DNA from: Pseudobutyrivibrio sp. UBA3626
GTDB taxonomy: Bacteria; Bacillota; Clostridia; Lachnospirales; Lachnospiraceae
Direction of reading: 5' to 3'
Assembly (NCBI GenBank): GCA_002373675.1
Contig: DFLF01000008.1
Coordinates: 1-64,000 of the forward strand
Length of the DNA stretch: 64,000 nucleotides
In this document: positions 53,748 to 62,659 of the stretch, in pieces
How the letters are laid out: each line of letters opens with the position of its first letter
Numbering within the stretch: the first letter of the stretch is position 1
Position numbers and translations under genes: made by a program
Notes under the pieces: model-generated
Told to the model about the DNA's origin: nothing
Database searches by the model: none
The model's input: the letters and a program-made list of their open reading frames with translations, nothing else

Positions 53748-55349
53748 ATGCCAGAAGCGATACAAAACATTTTAAATCGAATCAAAGAATGGTGGTTAAA
53801 ATTTACAACTAAACAGAAAGCAATTATAATCAGTGCAGTGGCAATAGTCATAATTGCACTGGTTATTTTGGCGTATGTAGTTACTCGTCCAACATGGATT
53901 ACTCTTGCTACAGCAACAAGTGCTGAGCAGGCAAGTAAGATCAAGGAACTTCTTGATGGAGAGAATATTGAATACCAGACATCTCAGGATGGTATGACTT
54001 ATTCTGTTAAGACTGAGGATGAGGCTAATGCTAATATTCTTCTTGGAACTAACAGTATTCCATCCAAAGGATATAGTATCAATGATGTTATTGATGGAAG
54101 CTTTAGTACTACAGAAGCTGATAAAGAGAAGAAATATAAATTATACTTAGAAGAGAAATTCGCAAAAGACCTGTCTGCCCTTAATAGTGTAGAGAAAGCG
54201 GAAGTTACTCTTAATATCCCTGAGAATGACGGAACCATGAGTTCTAAGAAGGAAGAGGGATATGCTAATGTTATTCTTCATTTGAAGGGCGGAGAGAAGA
54301 TGGAAGAAGATACTGCCGCAGGAATTGCGCAGTATATAGCAACTGGTCTTGGTAATAAGACAACAGATAATATTGTTATCCTGGATTCTGATGGAAATGT
54401 GCTGTTCTCAGGTGGCGACTCTGCATCAGGTGCAGGAACTGCTTCATCTAATCTTAGTGCCAAAGAGAAAGCGGCAGCAGCTGTTTCTAAGAGAGTTAAG
54501 GATGTCCTGCTTGGCTCGCAAATGTATGATGATGTTAAAGTCGCTCCTAATCTTAGTATGAGTTTTGATAAGGTTAATGTAGTAGATTACAACTATTATC
54601 TTAATGATGATCAGACACAAGGATATCTTGATTCCAGATCAGAGTCCAACTCGGAATCTGAATCAGGTGTTGGTGGAGTGCCGGGAACAGATAATAACGA
54701 TAATGATACGACTTACGTAATTCAGGATAATGGAGTTAGTCGTTCTACTACTTCTGATGTTACAGAGGATTATCTTCCTAGTGAAAGAATAACAACAACT
54801 GATAGAGAAGTTGGCGCAGTTGATTTGGAGAATTCATCTATTTCTGTTGTGGCTAAGAGATTTGTCATATATAATGAAGATGACATGAAGGAGCGTGGCG
54901 AACTTGACGATCAGACCTTTGCTGAATTTGAAGCAGAGAATAGCGATATTCAGAGAGCTGATGTCGATCAGGATATGATACAAAGCGTTTCTCGTGCAAC
55001 AGGAATTGCCGAAGAGAATATATCTATGACGGCATATAATGTTCCTATGTTTCAGCCTTCATCTGGCATTGGACTTGATCTTAGAACTATAATCGAGATT
55101 GCACTTGCAGTTCTAATCTTTGCACTTCTTGCATTTGTTGTATTTAGAACACTTAGAAAGAATAAGGAAGAAGAAGTCGAAGAAGAACTTACAATTGAAG
55201 AATTAATATCTAATCAGGAAGATGAACTTGAAGATATTGGATATAATGAGAAGTCAGAAGCGAGACTTCTTATTGAGAAATTTGTAGACGAAAGACCAGA
55301 AGCAGTAGCAACATTACTTCGTAACTGGCTTAACGACGATTGGGGATAG
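53748..55349 (+). CDS. fliF: flagellar MS-ring protein FliF
   Basis: Forms the MS ring in the cytoplasmic membrane. The 533 residues have two membrane helices (about 26-46, 'IIISAVAIVIIALVILAYVV', and 445-465, 'TIIEIALAVLIFALLAFVVF'), ring-building motifs between them ('IPSKGYSINDVID', 'VEKAEVTLNIPE', 'VKDVLLGSQMYDDVKVAP'), a Ser/Asn/Asp-rich low-complexity loop near 300, and an acidic C-terminal tail that binds FliG. ATG after TAGGGGA. Confidence 0.97.
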   Translation: MPEAIQNILNRIKEWWLKFTTKQKAIIISAVAIVIIALVILAYVVTRPTWITLATATSAEQASKIKELLDGENIEYQTSQDGMTYSVKTEDEANANILLGTNSIPSKGYSINDVIDGSFSTTEADKEKKYKLYLEEKFAKDLSALNSVEKAEVTLNIPENDGTMSSKKEEGYANVILHLKGGEKMEEDTAAGIAQYIATGLGNKTTDNIVILDSDGNVLFSGGDSASGAGTASSNLSAKEKAAAAVSKRVKDVLLGSQMYDDVKVAPNLSMSFDKVNVVDYNYYLNDDQTQGYLDSRSESNSESESGVGGVPGTDNNDNDTTYVIQDNGVSRSTTSDVTEDYLPSERITTTDREVGAVDLENSSISVVAKRFVIYNEDDMKERGELDDQTFAEFEAENSDIQRADVDQDMIQSVSRATGIAEENISMTAYNVPMFQPSSGIGLDLRTIIEIALAVLIFALLAFVVFRTLRKNKEEEVEEELTIEELISNQEDELEDIGYNEKSEARLLIEKFVDERPEAVATLLRNWLNDDWG

Positions 55350-55351
55350 AA

Positions 55352-56359
55352 ATGGCAACTGAGGAATTAAGTGGTGTACAGAAAGCGGCTATACTTCTCA
55401 TTTCCCTTGGACCTGAGAAATCAGCTGACATATTTAAACACCTAAAGGAAGAAGAAATTGAAGAATTGACCTTAGAGATTGCTAATACCAGAAGTATATC
55501 TCCAGAGGTAAAGGACGAAGTAATTGATGAATTCTATCAGGTTTGTCTTGCTCAGCAATATATTGCTGAAGGTGGTATAGGATACGCTAAGGAATTATTA
55601 GAGAAGGCACTAGGTGACGACAAGGCTCATGATGTAATTACCAAGCTTACTGCGTCACTTCAGGTTAGACCTTTTGAATTTATTAGAAAGACAGAACCTT
55701 CACAAGTGCTTAACTTTATTCAGGATGAACATCCACAGACCATTGCTATGATTCTATCATATCTTGCACCTGCGCAATCGTCTATGATTCTTAGTGCACT
55801 TAGCCCTGAGATGCAGGCTGATGTTGCCAGAAGAATTGCTCTTATGGATAGAACCAGTCCTGAGATTATCAAAGAAGTCGAGAAGGTACTTGAGCGTAAG
55901 CTTTCATCTCTTATCAATCAGGATTACACTATTGCCGGTGGTGTTGATGCTATCGTATCAATTCTTAATGCAGTTGATAGAGGAACTGAGAAGAGAATTA
56001 TGGAAGCACTTGAGATTGAAGAACCAGAGCTTGCTGAAGAGATTCGTAAGAAAATGTTCGTATTCGAGGATATCCTGCTTCTTGATGATAGAGCTATTCA
56101 GAGAGTACTTCGTGATGTTGATAATGGTGAACTTGCTAAGGCTCTTAAGGGAGCAAATGAAGAAGTTCAGAATTGTATCTTCCGTAATATGTCATCACGT
56201 CTTGCTACTATGGTTAAGGAAGACATGGAATACATGGGCCCTGTTCGTATGAAGGACGTAGAAGAATCACAGCAGATTATTGTTGGTATTATTAGAAAAC
56301 TTGAAGATCAAGGTGATATTGTTGTATCTCGTGGCGGAGGTGACGATTTAGTTGTCTAA
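55352..56359 (+). CDS. fliG: flagellar motor switch protein FliG
   Basis: Rotor protein that engages the stator and sets rotation direction. The 335 residues show the FliG N domain ('GVQKAAILLISLGPEKSADI'), the middle domain with the EHPQ motif ('IQDEHPQTIAMILSYL' near residue 130) and the C domain with the charged torque helix ('LLLDDRAIQRVLRDVDNGEL' near 245). ATG 55352 lies two bases after the fliF stop; GGGGAT precedes it. Confidence 0.98.
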   Translation: MATEELSGVQKAAILLISLGPEKSADIFKHLKEEEIEELTLEIANTRSISPEVKDEVIDEFYQVCLAQQYIAEGGIGYAKELLEKALGDDKAHDVITKLTASLQVRPFEFIRKTEPSQVLNFIQDEHPQTIAMILSYLAPAQSSMILSALSPEMQADVARRIALMDRTSPEIIKEVEKVLERKLSSLINQDYTIAGGVDAIVSILNAVDRGTEKRIMEALEIEEPELAEEIRKKMFVFEDILLLDDRAIQRVLRDVDNGELAKALKGANEEVQNCIFRNMSSRLATMVKEDMEYMGPVRMKDVEESQQIIVGIIRKLEDQGDIVVSRGGGDDLVV

Positions 56360-57233
56360 TGAAAAAGTATTAAAACCTTTCTTCACGCTCTTTGAAAATG
56401 AAAGTGGTACAAATAGAGAGATAGATTCTAATAGACTTGTTGAAGAGAAGATTCAGGAATTTCAGAGGAAAGAGGAAGAACTTCGTCGAAAGAAAGAACA
56501 AGAGCGACTGGATAATATGACTCCTGAAGAAAGGGAGGAATATGAACAAGAGAATAATGATATGTCCGCTATTTTTCAGGATTTTGGCGATGGAGAGGGG
56601 GAGGCGCCTTCTCAGGTAGAAGTAATTCCCAACGATCTTGTTGAGAAAGCTCAAGAAGAAGCTGATAATATCTTGGCTGAAGCCAATGCAAGGGCAGATG
56701 AAATACTAGCCAGTGCTACTGAGTCTGCTGAGTCCATGAAAGAGCAGGCGATAAAAGAAGGGCAGAAGAATGGCTATGATATGGGTCAGGCAATGGCGGC
56801 CAATGATTTAGAGGCAGCCAAGGCTGATATGGAAGACAGGATAGAACAGATTCGTCAGGAATATTTGGACAAAGAAGTTGAAATGGAGAAAGAGGTTCTT
56901 GAAGTTGTATGTGATATTATGAGCAAAGTCTTCATGATTGAATTTGGCGATAAGAAAGAAATTCTACTTCATTTGTGTGAGAATGCTATTACTAATGTAG
57001 AGAGCAGCAAGACTCTTCTTATAAGAGTTAATGAACGTAACAAAGATTATCTTGATGATAATAAAGATATGTTACAAGAGAAAGTTGGAGAAGGCGTTCA
57101 ACTTGATATTATTCTAGACCCCCTTCTTGAAGATGATAAATGTATCATTGAATGCGACGGTGGAATAATAGATTGTAGCATCGGCGTTGAGCTTGATAAT
57201 TTTATCAAGGATTTGAGAGCTTTAAGCATATAA
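56352..57233 (+). CDS. fliH: flagellar export regulator FliH
   Basis: Binds and controls the FliI ATPase. The 293 residues contain a highly charged N-terminal half, repeated A/E-rich helices ('AQEEADNILAEANARADEIL') and a C-terminal FliH/HrpE domain ('LLIRVNERNKDYLDDNKDML', 'CIIECDGGIIDCSIGVELDNF'). The start is a TTG at 56352, supported by GGAGGTGA eight bases before it inside fliG; the overlap with fliG is eight bases. The nearby ATG at 56359 opens only four codons. Confidence 0.93.
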   Translation: MSNEKVLKPFFTLFENESGTNREIDSNRLVEEKIQEFQRKEEELRRKKEQERLDNMTPEEREEYEQENNDMSAIFQDFGDGEGEAPSQVEVIPNDLVEKAQEEADNILAEANARADEILASATESAESMKEQAIKEGQKNGYDMGQAMAANDLEAAKADMEDRIEQIRQEYLDKEVEMEKEVLEVVCDIMSKVFMIEFGDKKEILLHLCENAITNVESSKTLLIRVNERNKDYLDDNKDMLQEKVGEGVQLDIILDPLLEDDKCIIECDGGIIDCSIGVELDNFIKDLRALSI

Positions 57234-57246
57234 TGATTGGTTGGTT

Positions 57247-58548
57247 ATGATTGATAGTAATAAATATTATAGTCTTTTGGATAATACTTATTTTGATAGG
57301 CTTGGTAAGGTCTCTAAGATAGTAGGTTTAACTATTGAATCAATAGGACCGGATGCCAAGCTTAATGATTTGTGTGAAATAATTGCAGAAGACGGTAAGA
57401 GAATAATGGCAGAAGTAGTAGGCTTTAGAGATAAAAGCCTTCTTCTTATGCCTTTTGATAGTGTGGAAGGCGTTGGCGTAGGCTGTATGGTAGAGAATAC
57501 AGGAAAGCCCCTTTCTATTCCGGTAGGTGATGAACTACTTGGACATACCTTAGATGGTGTTGGAAGACTTGATGATGGAAGTGTTCTTGAATTGGAACAG
57601 GAATATCCTGCAGAGGCGGCACCACCAGATCCAATGGATAGAGAGATTATATCAGAAGTTCTTCCTCTTGGTGTTAAGGCGGTTGATGGTCTTATAACTG
57701 TAGGTAAAGGACAGAGAATAGGTATATTTGCAGGTTCTGGTGTAGGTAAAAGTACCTTAATGGGAATGTTTGCAAGAAATACCAAGGCGGAAGTTAATGT
57801 TATCGCTTTAATCGGAGAGCGTGGACGTGAGGTTAGAGAATTTGTTGAACACGATCTTGGAGAAGAAGGAATGGCAAGATCTGTTGTAGTTGTTGCAACA
57901 AGTGATAAGCCTGCACTTATTCGTAACAAAGCTGCCAAAACCGCAACTTCTATTGCTGAATATTTTAGAGACCAGGGTAAAGATGTTCTTCTTATGATGG
58001 ATTCTCTTACACGTTTTTCTATGGCACAAAGAGAGATTGGACTTGCATCCGGAGAACCCCCTGTTACAAGAGGATATCCACCTTCTGTGTATTCTGAGAT
58101 GCCTAGACTGCTTGAGCGGGCAGGTAATTCAGATAAAGGCTCAATAACTGGTCTTTATACTGTCCTTGTTGATGGTGATGACTTTAATGAACCTATTACC
58201 GATACAGCAAGATCAATTCTTGATGGACATATTATGCTTGATAGAAGGCTTGCTCAGAGAAATCATTATCCGGCAATTGATGTGCTTCAAAGTATTTCCC
58301 GTGTTATGTCTGCCATTGCAGACAGAGAACATAAGAAGGCGGCAGGAATGATGAAAAATGTTCTTGCCACATACAGAGAAGCAGAAGATTTGATTAATAT
58401 TGGAGCATATAAGAATGGCTCTAATAAGAACATTGATTTTGCCATTGAGAAAATTGATAAAGTAAATGATTTCCTTATGCAGGAAACTCATACAAAATAC
58501 GAATTTGAAGATGAAATAAAGACATTAGAAGAATTGTTCAAGGAATGA
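57247..58548 (+). CDS. fliI: flagellum-specific export ATPase FliI
   Basis: F1-beta-like ATPase that powers flagellar protein export. The 433 residues contain Walker A 'GIFAGSGVGKSTLMG' near residue 160, 'ALIGERGREVREF', Walker B 'VLLMMDSLTRFSMAQREIGL' near 245 and the family segment 'GEPPVTRGYPPSVYS'. ATG 57247 is used; a TTG at 57241 is in frame and also lacks a strong ribosome site. Confidence 0.97.
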   Translation: MIDSNKYYSLLDNTYFDRLGKVSKIVGLTIESIGPDAKLNDLCEIIAEDGKRIMAEVVGFRDKSLLLMPFDSVEGVGVGCMVENTGKPLSIPVGDELLGHTLDGVGRLDDGSVLELEQEYPAEAAPPDPMDREIISEVLPLGVKAVDGLITVGKGQRIGIFAGSGVGKSTLMGMFARNTKAEVNVIALIGERGREVREFVEHDLGEEGMARSVVVVATSDKPALIRNKAAKTATSIAEYFRDQGKDVLLMMDSLTRFSMAQREIGLASGEPPVTRGYPPSVYSEMPRLLERAGNSDKGSITGLYTVLVDGDDFNEPITDTARSILDGHIMLDRRLAQRNHYPAIDVLQSISRVMSAIADREHKKAAGMMKNVLATYREAEDLINIGAYKNGSNKNIDFAIEKIDKVNDFLMQETHTKYEFEDEIKTLEELFKE

Positions 58549-58551
58549 TAG

Positions 58552-59007
58552 ATGGCTAGATTTCGTTATAGGATGCAGAATATCCTAGATATCAAAGAGA
58601 AGATAGAAAGCCAGGAGAAGATTGCATATAGTCAGGCGAATGCCGCACTTCAAGAAGAGCAGGATAAGCTAACTAATCTCCTTATTAGAAGCGCAGGTTA
58701 TGAGCATGATCTTAAGGAGGCAACCTCGGGTGAACTTGATTTCAAAGAGATTAGAAGAATCAAAGAAGCTATTGAAACCATGAAAGTTCTAATCAGAGAT
58801 CAAATGGTTAATGTACACATGGCTGAAAAGAAAGTTGAAGAGGCAAGACAGAGACTTGATGAAGTTATGAAAGATAGAAAAACTCATGAGAATCTTAAAG
58901 AGAAAGCCTTCGACGAATTTAAAGCTGAACTTAATGCAGAAGAGAATAAGATAACAGATGAGTTGGTAAGTTATACATACAAACCAGATGAAGATGGAGA
59001 AAGCTAA
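58552..59007 (+). CDS. fliJ: flagellar export chaperone FliJ
   Basis: A 151-residue, almost fully helical coiled-coil protein that fits the stalk position in the FliI ring. The start 'RFRYRMQNILDIKEKIESQE' is a recognisable FliJ opening. It begins three bases after the fliI stop with AAGGAATG as the ribosome site. Its stop overlaps the motE start (TAATG). Confidence 0.93.
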   Translation: MARFRYRMQNILDIKEKIESQEKIAYSQANAALQEEQDKLTNLLIRSAGYEHDLKEATSGELDFKEIRRIKEAIETMKVLIRDQMVNVHMAEKKVEEARQRLDEVMKDRKTHENLKEKAFDEFKAELNAEENKITDELVSYTYKPDEDGES

Positions 59008-59831
59008 TGGCTGATAAGGAAGAGAAGAAGAAAGCTAGAGCTGAGAAGAAAGCTCAGAAGAAGAAAGAAAAAGAGAATAAAAATAAAAAAGGAAAAGAAG
59101 GCGAAGAAGAGGATGAAGAAGACGAAGGCTCAGGTAAAGGTCTGGTTATCTTTGTTGCAATTCTCATTGCCCTTATATGGCTTGTGATTCTTGGACTCCT
59201 TATTAAGATGGATGTTGGTGGATTTGGCTCTACTGTGCTTTATCCAGTGCTTAAAAACGTACCGGTTGTTAATAAGATTCTTCCGGAAGTAGAAGAAGAG
59301 TATGCAAAAGAAGATTCACAATATACATTTGCCACTGTTGATGATGCTGTAAAAAGGATTAAGGAATTAGAAGCAGAACTTGCTGCCGCCAAATCTGCGG
59401 GTGGAGTTGATAGTGCTCATCTTGCTGAACTTGAGGCGCAGGCAATTGAACTTAAGACTTATAAGGATAATCAGAAAAAATTCGAAGAAGATAAAGAAAA
59501 ATTCTATCAAGAGGTTGTCTTTTCGGATAAAGCACCCGATATAAAAGAATATAAGAAATACTATGAGTCAATACAGCCTCAGAATGCTGAGGCTATTTAT
59601 AAGCAGGTTGTTACTCAGACGACGCAAGATGAACAGATTAAGCAATATGCTTCGACATACTCTAGTATGAAACCGGCACAGGCGGCAGGAATATTCAATA
59701 CAATGACTGATAATCTTGCACTTGTAGGTAAAATTCTCTGGGCGATGGATGCTTCATCAAGAGGTAAGATTCTTGGAGCCATGAATGCTGATACAGCAGC
59801 ACAGGTTACAAGAATTATGGAGCCTAGATAG
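59007..59831 (+). CDS. MotE-like flagellar protein (YlxF/MgtE N-domain)
   Basis: A 274-residue membrane protein between fliJ and fliK, where Bacillus has ylxF. The N-terminus is a Lys/Glu-rich tract (about 1-48), followed by one membrane helix ('GLVIFVAILIALIWLVILGL'), an external coiled coil (about 110-175) and a C-terminal MgtE-N-like helical domain ('YASTYSSMKPAQAAGIFNTM', 'ILWAMDASSRGKILGAMNAD'). MotE is a chaperone of the stator protein MotB/MotC in some bacteria; exact role here is inferred from position. Confidence 0.87.
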   Translation: MADKEEKKKARAEKKAQKKKEKENKNKKGKEGEEEDEEDEGSGKGLVIFVAILIALIWLVILGLLIKMDVGGFGSTVLYPVLKNVPVVNKILPEVEEEYAKEDSQYTFATVDDAVKRIKELEAELAAAKSAGGVDSAHLAELEAQAIELKTYKDNQKKFEEDKEKFYQEVVFSDKAPDIKEYKKYYESIQPQNAEAIYKQVVTQTTQDEQIKQYASTYSSMKPAQAAGIFNTMTDNLALVGKILWAMDASSRGKILGAMNADTAAQVTRIMEPR

Positions 59832-59891
59832 GATAACTGATCCGCTATGGATTTGTTATAGATAAAATTTAATATGGAAAGGAGGAATTGT

Positions 59892-61484
59892 ATGACAAGT
59901 GGAAATGTTGCAAACATTGGTCCTAACTTAATGGTTAATCCTAATGTGTCTGCAAGCGACAAAGATAGTTCTACAAGTTTTATGGATGTTATGAACAAAA
60001 ATGTTACTAACATGGATAAGAAAGTAGAGAATTATTCGAGTCAAAACAACGTATCCGACAAAAAAACCAGTGATACGGATAATTCTAAAGTTGATAAAAC
60101 AACTAAAGAAGATAAAGTTTATGATTCTAAAGTTGACAAAGCAGATAGTAGAGACATTAAGAATGTAAAACCAGAGGATACAAAGGTTGACGATTCGAAA
60201 GCTAATGCAGAACCGGTAGAAGATACATCTACAGTAGCAGTTGAGGAAATTCCAGAAGAAGTTGTTTCTATGGTAAATGAAATACTTGACAATTTCGCTA
60301 ATGAAGTTTCAAAGGTTCTAGAAGATGCACTTGATATTACAGGGGATGAACTTGTAAATGCAATGGAAAGCCTTGAAGTTACATTTGCTGATTTGTTAAA
60401 TCCTAAGCAGGTAACAGAACTTATGGTTGAAGTTGCTAATGTAGAAGACAGTGTATCTCTCGTGCTTAATGAAGACTTATCCCATGCGTTATCCCAGGTT
60501 AGAGACTTATCCAGCCAGGTTCTAGAGGATACAGGACTTGAAGCATCGGTAATTAAGGAGGTTTCTACTCAAACCAATACTTTTAACGAAGTTGTTACAA
60601 ATGTTGTTAATAACAATAAGGAAATGACTGAGGGTATAGAGCTAGATGAATCTTTTGTTAAAGATGCTGGCAAAGCAGTAACTTTAGAGGAAATGGCTAA
60701 AGTATCAGATGAAAATGCATTATCTGATGAAGATGTAACACCTATTATTGTTAACAAGGAATCAAATGTAACTAAGGATGATGTATCAAAGGATGCTAAA
60801 GTATCAACTGATAATGTAGATGAGGTCAATAATCCAGAAGAAGCATTTACAAGAAAAGAGGTTAATACTAATAATCCTAATAACTCTGATAACATGGCAA
60901 GACATAATGATTCTAATAATCATTTTGTGGCAAATCCTACAATGGATTCTCAAAACATCCAGACAGAGCAAAACATAGCTCCTGAGACAAGGCCGATATT
61001 TAACAGATTCCAGACAATGCAGCTAATCAGCCAGATATCTGAACAGGCAAGAGTTAATATTACCAAAGAAGTTACAAGTCTTGAAATGATTCTTAATCCA
61101 GAGTCACTTGGTAAGATTTATCTTAATGTTTCGGAGAAGCAAGGCGCTATGAAAGCACAAATTGTTGCTCAAAATGAAATTATTAAAGAAGCGCTTGAGA
61201 ATCAGGTAGCCCAACTCAAAGAAAGTCTTAACAAAGCAGGTGTTAAAGTAGAAGCGGTAGAAGTATCTATCGGAACCCACGAATTCGAGAGAAATCTTGA
61301 AGAAGGAATGCACGGTAAAGAAGAGCAGGGCAGAAGACAGGAAGAGCAGGCTTCTAACAGAGCGAAAAGAACAAGCATTGACCTTAATAATCTTGATGAT
61401 TTACAAGGACTTATGTCAGAAGAAGACAGGCTTGTTGCTCAAATAATGAAAGACCATGGCAATTCAGTTAATTACATGGCTTAG
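59892..61484 (+). CDS. fliK: flagellar hook-length control protein FliK
   Basis: Secreted ruler that sets hook length and switches export specificity. The 530 residues have a long, low-complexity, Asp/Lys/Asn/Val-rich N-terminal and middle region and a conserved C-terminal domain ('EVTSLEMILNPESLGKIYLN', 'AQNEIIKEALENQVAQLKES', 'AGVKVEAVEVSIG'). The long extended region is the ruler in known FliK proteins. ATG 59892 follows AAAGGAGG; an ATG at 59874 precedes it. Confidence 0.93.
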   Translation: MTSGNVANIGPNLMVNPNVSASDKDSSTSFMDVMNKNVTNMDKKVENYSSQNNVSDKKTSDTDNSKVDKTTKEDKVYDSKVDKADSRDIKNVKPEDTKVDDSKANAEPVEDTSTVAVEEIPEEVVSMVNEILDNFANEVSKVLEDALDITGDELVNAMESLEVTFADLLNPKQVTELMVEVANVEDSVSLVLNEDLSHALSQVRDLSSQVLEDTGLEASVIKEVSTQTNTFNEVVTNVVNNNKEMTEGIELDESFVKDAGKAVTLEEMAKVSDENALSDEDVTPIIVNKESNVTKDDVSKDAKVSTDNVDEVNNPEEAFTRKEVNTNNPNNSDNMARHNDSNNHFVANPTMDSQNIQTEQNIAPETRPIFNRFQTMQLISQISEQARVNITKEVTSLEMILNPESLGKIYLNVSEKQGAMKAQIVAQNEIIKEALENQVAQLKESLNKAGVKVEAVEVSIGTHEFERNLEEGMHGKEEQGRRQEEQASNRAKRTSIDLNNLDDLQGLMSEEDRLVAQIMKDHGNSVNYMA

Positions 61485-61496
61485 AAAGGAGACAAG

Positions 61497-62126
61497 ATGG
61501 CATTAATACAAGAAATAAAAGATGGTAAAGTGGTTACTGACCAGCTTGCTAATAATAAGAAAGAAGAAACAAAGAATAATTTCGACAAAGATATGTTTCT
61601 TCAATTACTGGTTGCAGAGATGAAATACCAGGATCCGCTTGAACCGACAACTAATACAGAATATGTATCAGAACTTGCAAACTTCTCACAAATCGAAGCA
61701 ACGCAGAATGTTCAAAGTAAAATGGATGAAATGACAGCAAGTAATTATGTTGGTAAATATGTAATCATTAATACAACTGATTCACAAGGCAATCAACAAT
61801 ATGTATCTGGTAAAGTTGATTTCTTAGAGAAAAAAGATGATGGCTATTATGTATCAGTTAATGATGGATTATATAACATTGACAAGATAGAGACGGTTGC
61901 TGATGAAAGATATTACACAGCAATGCTAACAACTAAGTCTTTTGAAGATGCAGTAGCAAAGCTTCCTACACTTCAGGCACTTACACTTCAGGATGAAGAG
62001 AAAGTTAACGCTGTTAGAAAATTATATGATTCAATGGATGAGTATCAGAAACAATTTATCAACAAGGAATCCTATGATACATTAGAATCACTTGAAAAAA
62101 GAATTTCATCCCTAAAGGAAAGTTAA
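61497..62126 (+). CDS. flgD: flagellar hook-capping protein FlgD with extra helical C-terminus
   Basis: Scaffold cap needed for hook assembly. Residues ~28-75 carry the FlgD signature ('DMFLQLLVAEMKYQDPLEPT', 'FSQIEATQNVQSKM'), and ~80-145 a small beta domain ('YVGKYVIINTTDSQGNQQYV'). The last ~57 residues ('KLPTLQALTLQDEEKVNAVR', 'LYDSMDEYQKQFINKESYDT') are not normal FlgD; they look like the helical modules on Firmicute surface proteins (LP-x-LTL-D...A-x-x-Y-x-x-L...Q-x-x-V). Such a tail would ride on the cap outside the cell. ATG after AAAGGAG. Confidence 0.92.
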   Translation: MALIQEIKDGKVVTDQLANNKKEETKNNFDKDMFLQLLVAEMKYQDPLEPTTNTEYVSELANFSQIEATQNVQSKMDEMTASNYVGKYVIINTTDSQGNQQYVSGKVDFLEKKDDGYYVSVNDGLYNIDKIETVADERYYTAMLTTKSFEDAVAKLPTLQALTLQDEEKVNAVRKLYDSMDEYQKQFINKESYDTLESLEKRISSLKES

Positions 62127-62180
62127 TAATAAGCCGAATAATATAATAGCAGTATTAATTAGAAGATAGGAGATGAGCTT

Positions 62181-62579
62181 ATGAATGAGATTGGTAATAA
62201 TTTTCAATCAATTCAACAGATTGCCGACACATATCTTAGCAATCAACCAAGTAAGTCGCAACAATCTTCTGGAATTACTAATTCTTTTGAAAATGTATTA
62301 AGACAGAAGCTTTCAGTTGAAGAATCTGGATTAAAATTTTCAAAACATGCAACGAAAAGGCTTGATGAAAGAAATATTTCTCTCTCAGAAGAGCAAAACG
62401 TGCGACTAGAAGCTGGTGTAATGAAAGCCAGTGAAAAGGGAATTAACGAATCCCTTGTGATTATGGATCAATTAGCATTTATTGTTAATGTACCTAATCA
62501 AACAGTAGTAACCGCATTAGATCAGAAAGAATCTAACGGTAATGTATTCACAAATATAGATGGAGCTGTTATTGCATAG
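62181..62579 (+). CDS. TIGR02530-family flagellar operon protein
   Basis: A 132-residue protein between flgD and flgE, the usual place of this conserved family. The core 'SGLKFSKHATKRLDERNISL' and 'ALIVNVPNQTVVTAL'-type end (here AFIVNVPNQTVVTALD) are typical. The function is not settled; a role in hook assembly is suggested by location. ATG after ATAGGAGATGAG. Confidence 0.88.
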   Translation: MNEIGNNFQSIQQIADTYLSNQPSKSQQSSGITNSFENVLRQKLSVEESGLKFSKHATKRLDERNISLSEEQNVRLEAGVMKASEKGINESLVIMDQLAFIVNVPNQTVVTALDQKESNGNVFTNIDGAVIA

Positions 62580-62659
62580 CTGGACCTTATGGAAGCTATG
62601 GCCGCTGACTGATTGATGCGGCCTATACAGCCCTCTAATTAAAGAGGAGGTCATTTATT

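Noticed and set aside
57288..57938. 216-codon open frame on the minus strand
   Set aside because: Lies entirely opposite fliI, has no ribosome site and its protein is Ser/Pro/Ile-rich in the way antisense frames are; fliI motifs on the plus strand are unambiguous.
62585..62640. Hairpin GGCCGC...GCGGCC between the TIGR02530 gene and flgE as terminator or riboswitch
   Set aside because: The stem is only 6 bp, there is no T run, and no c-di-GMP riboswitch consensus is present; it may be a weak processing site at most.
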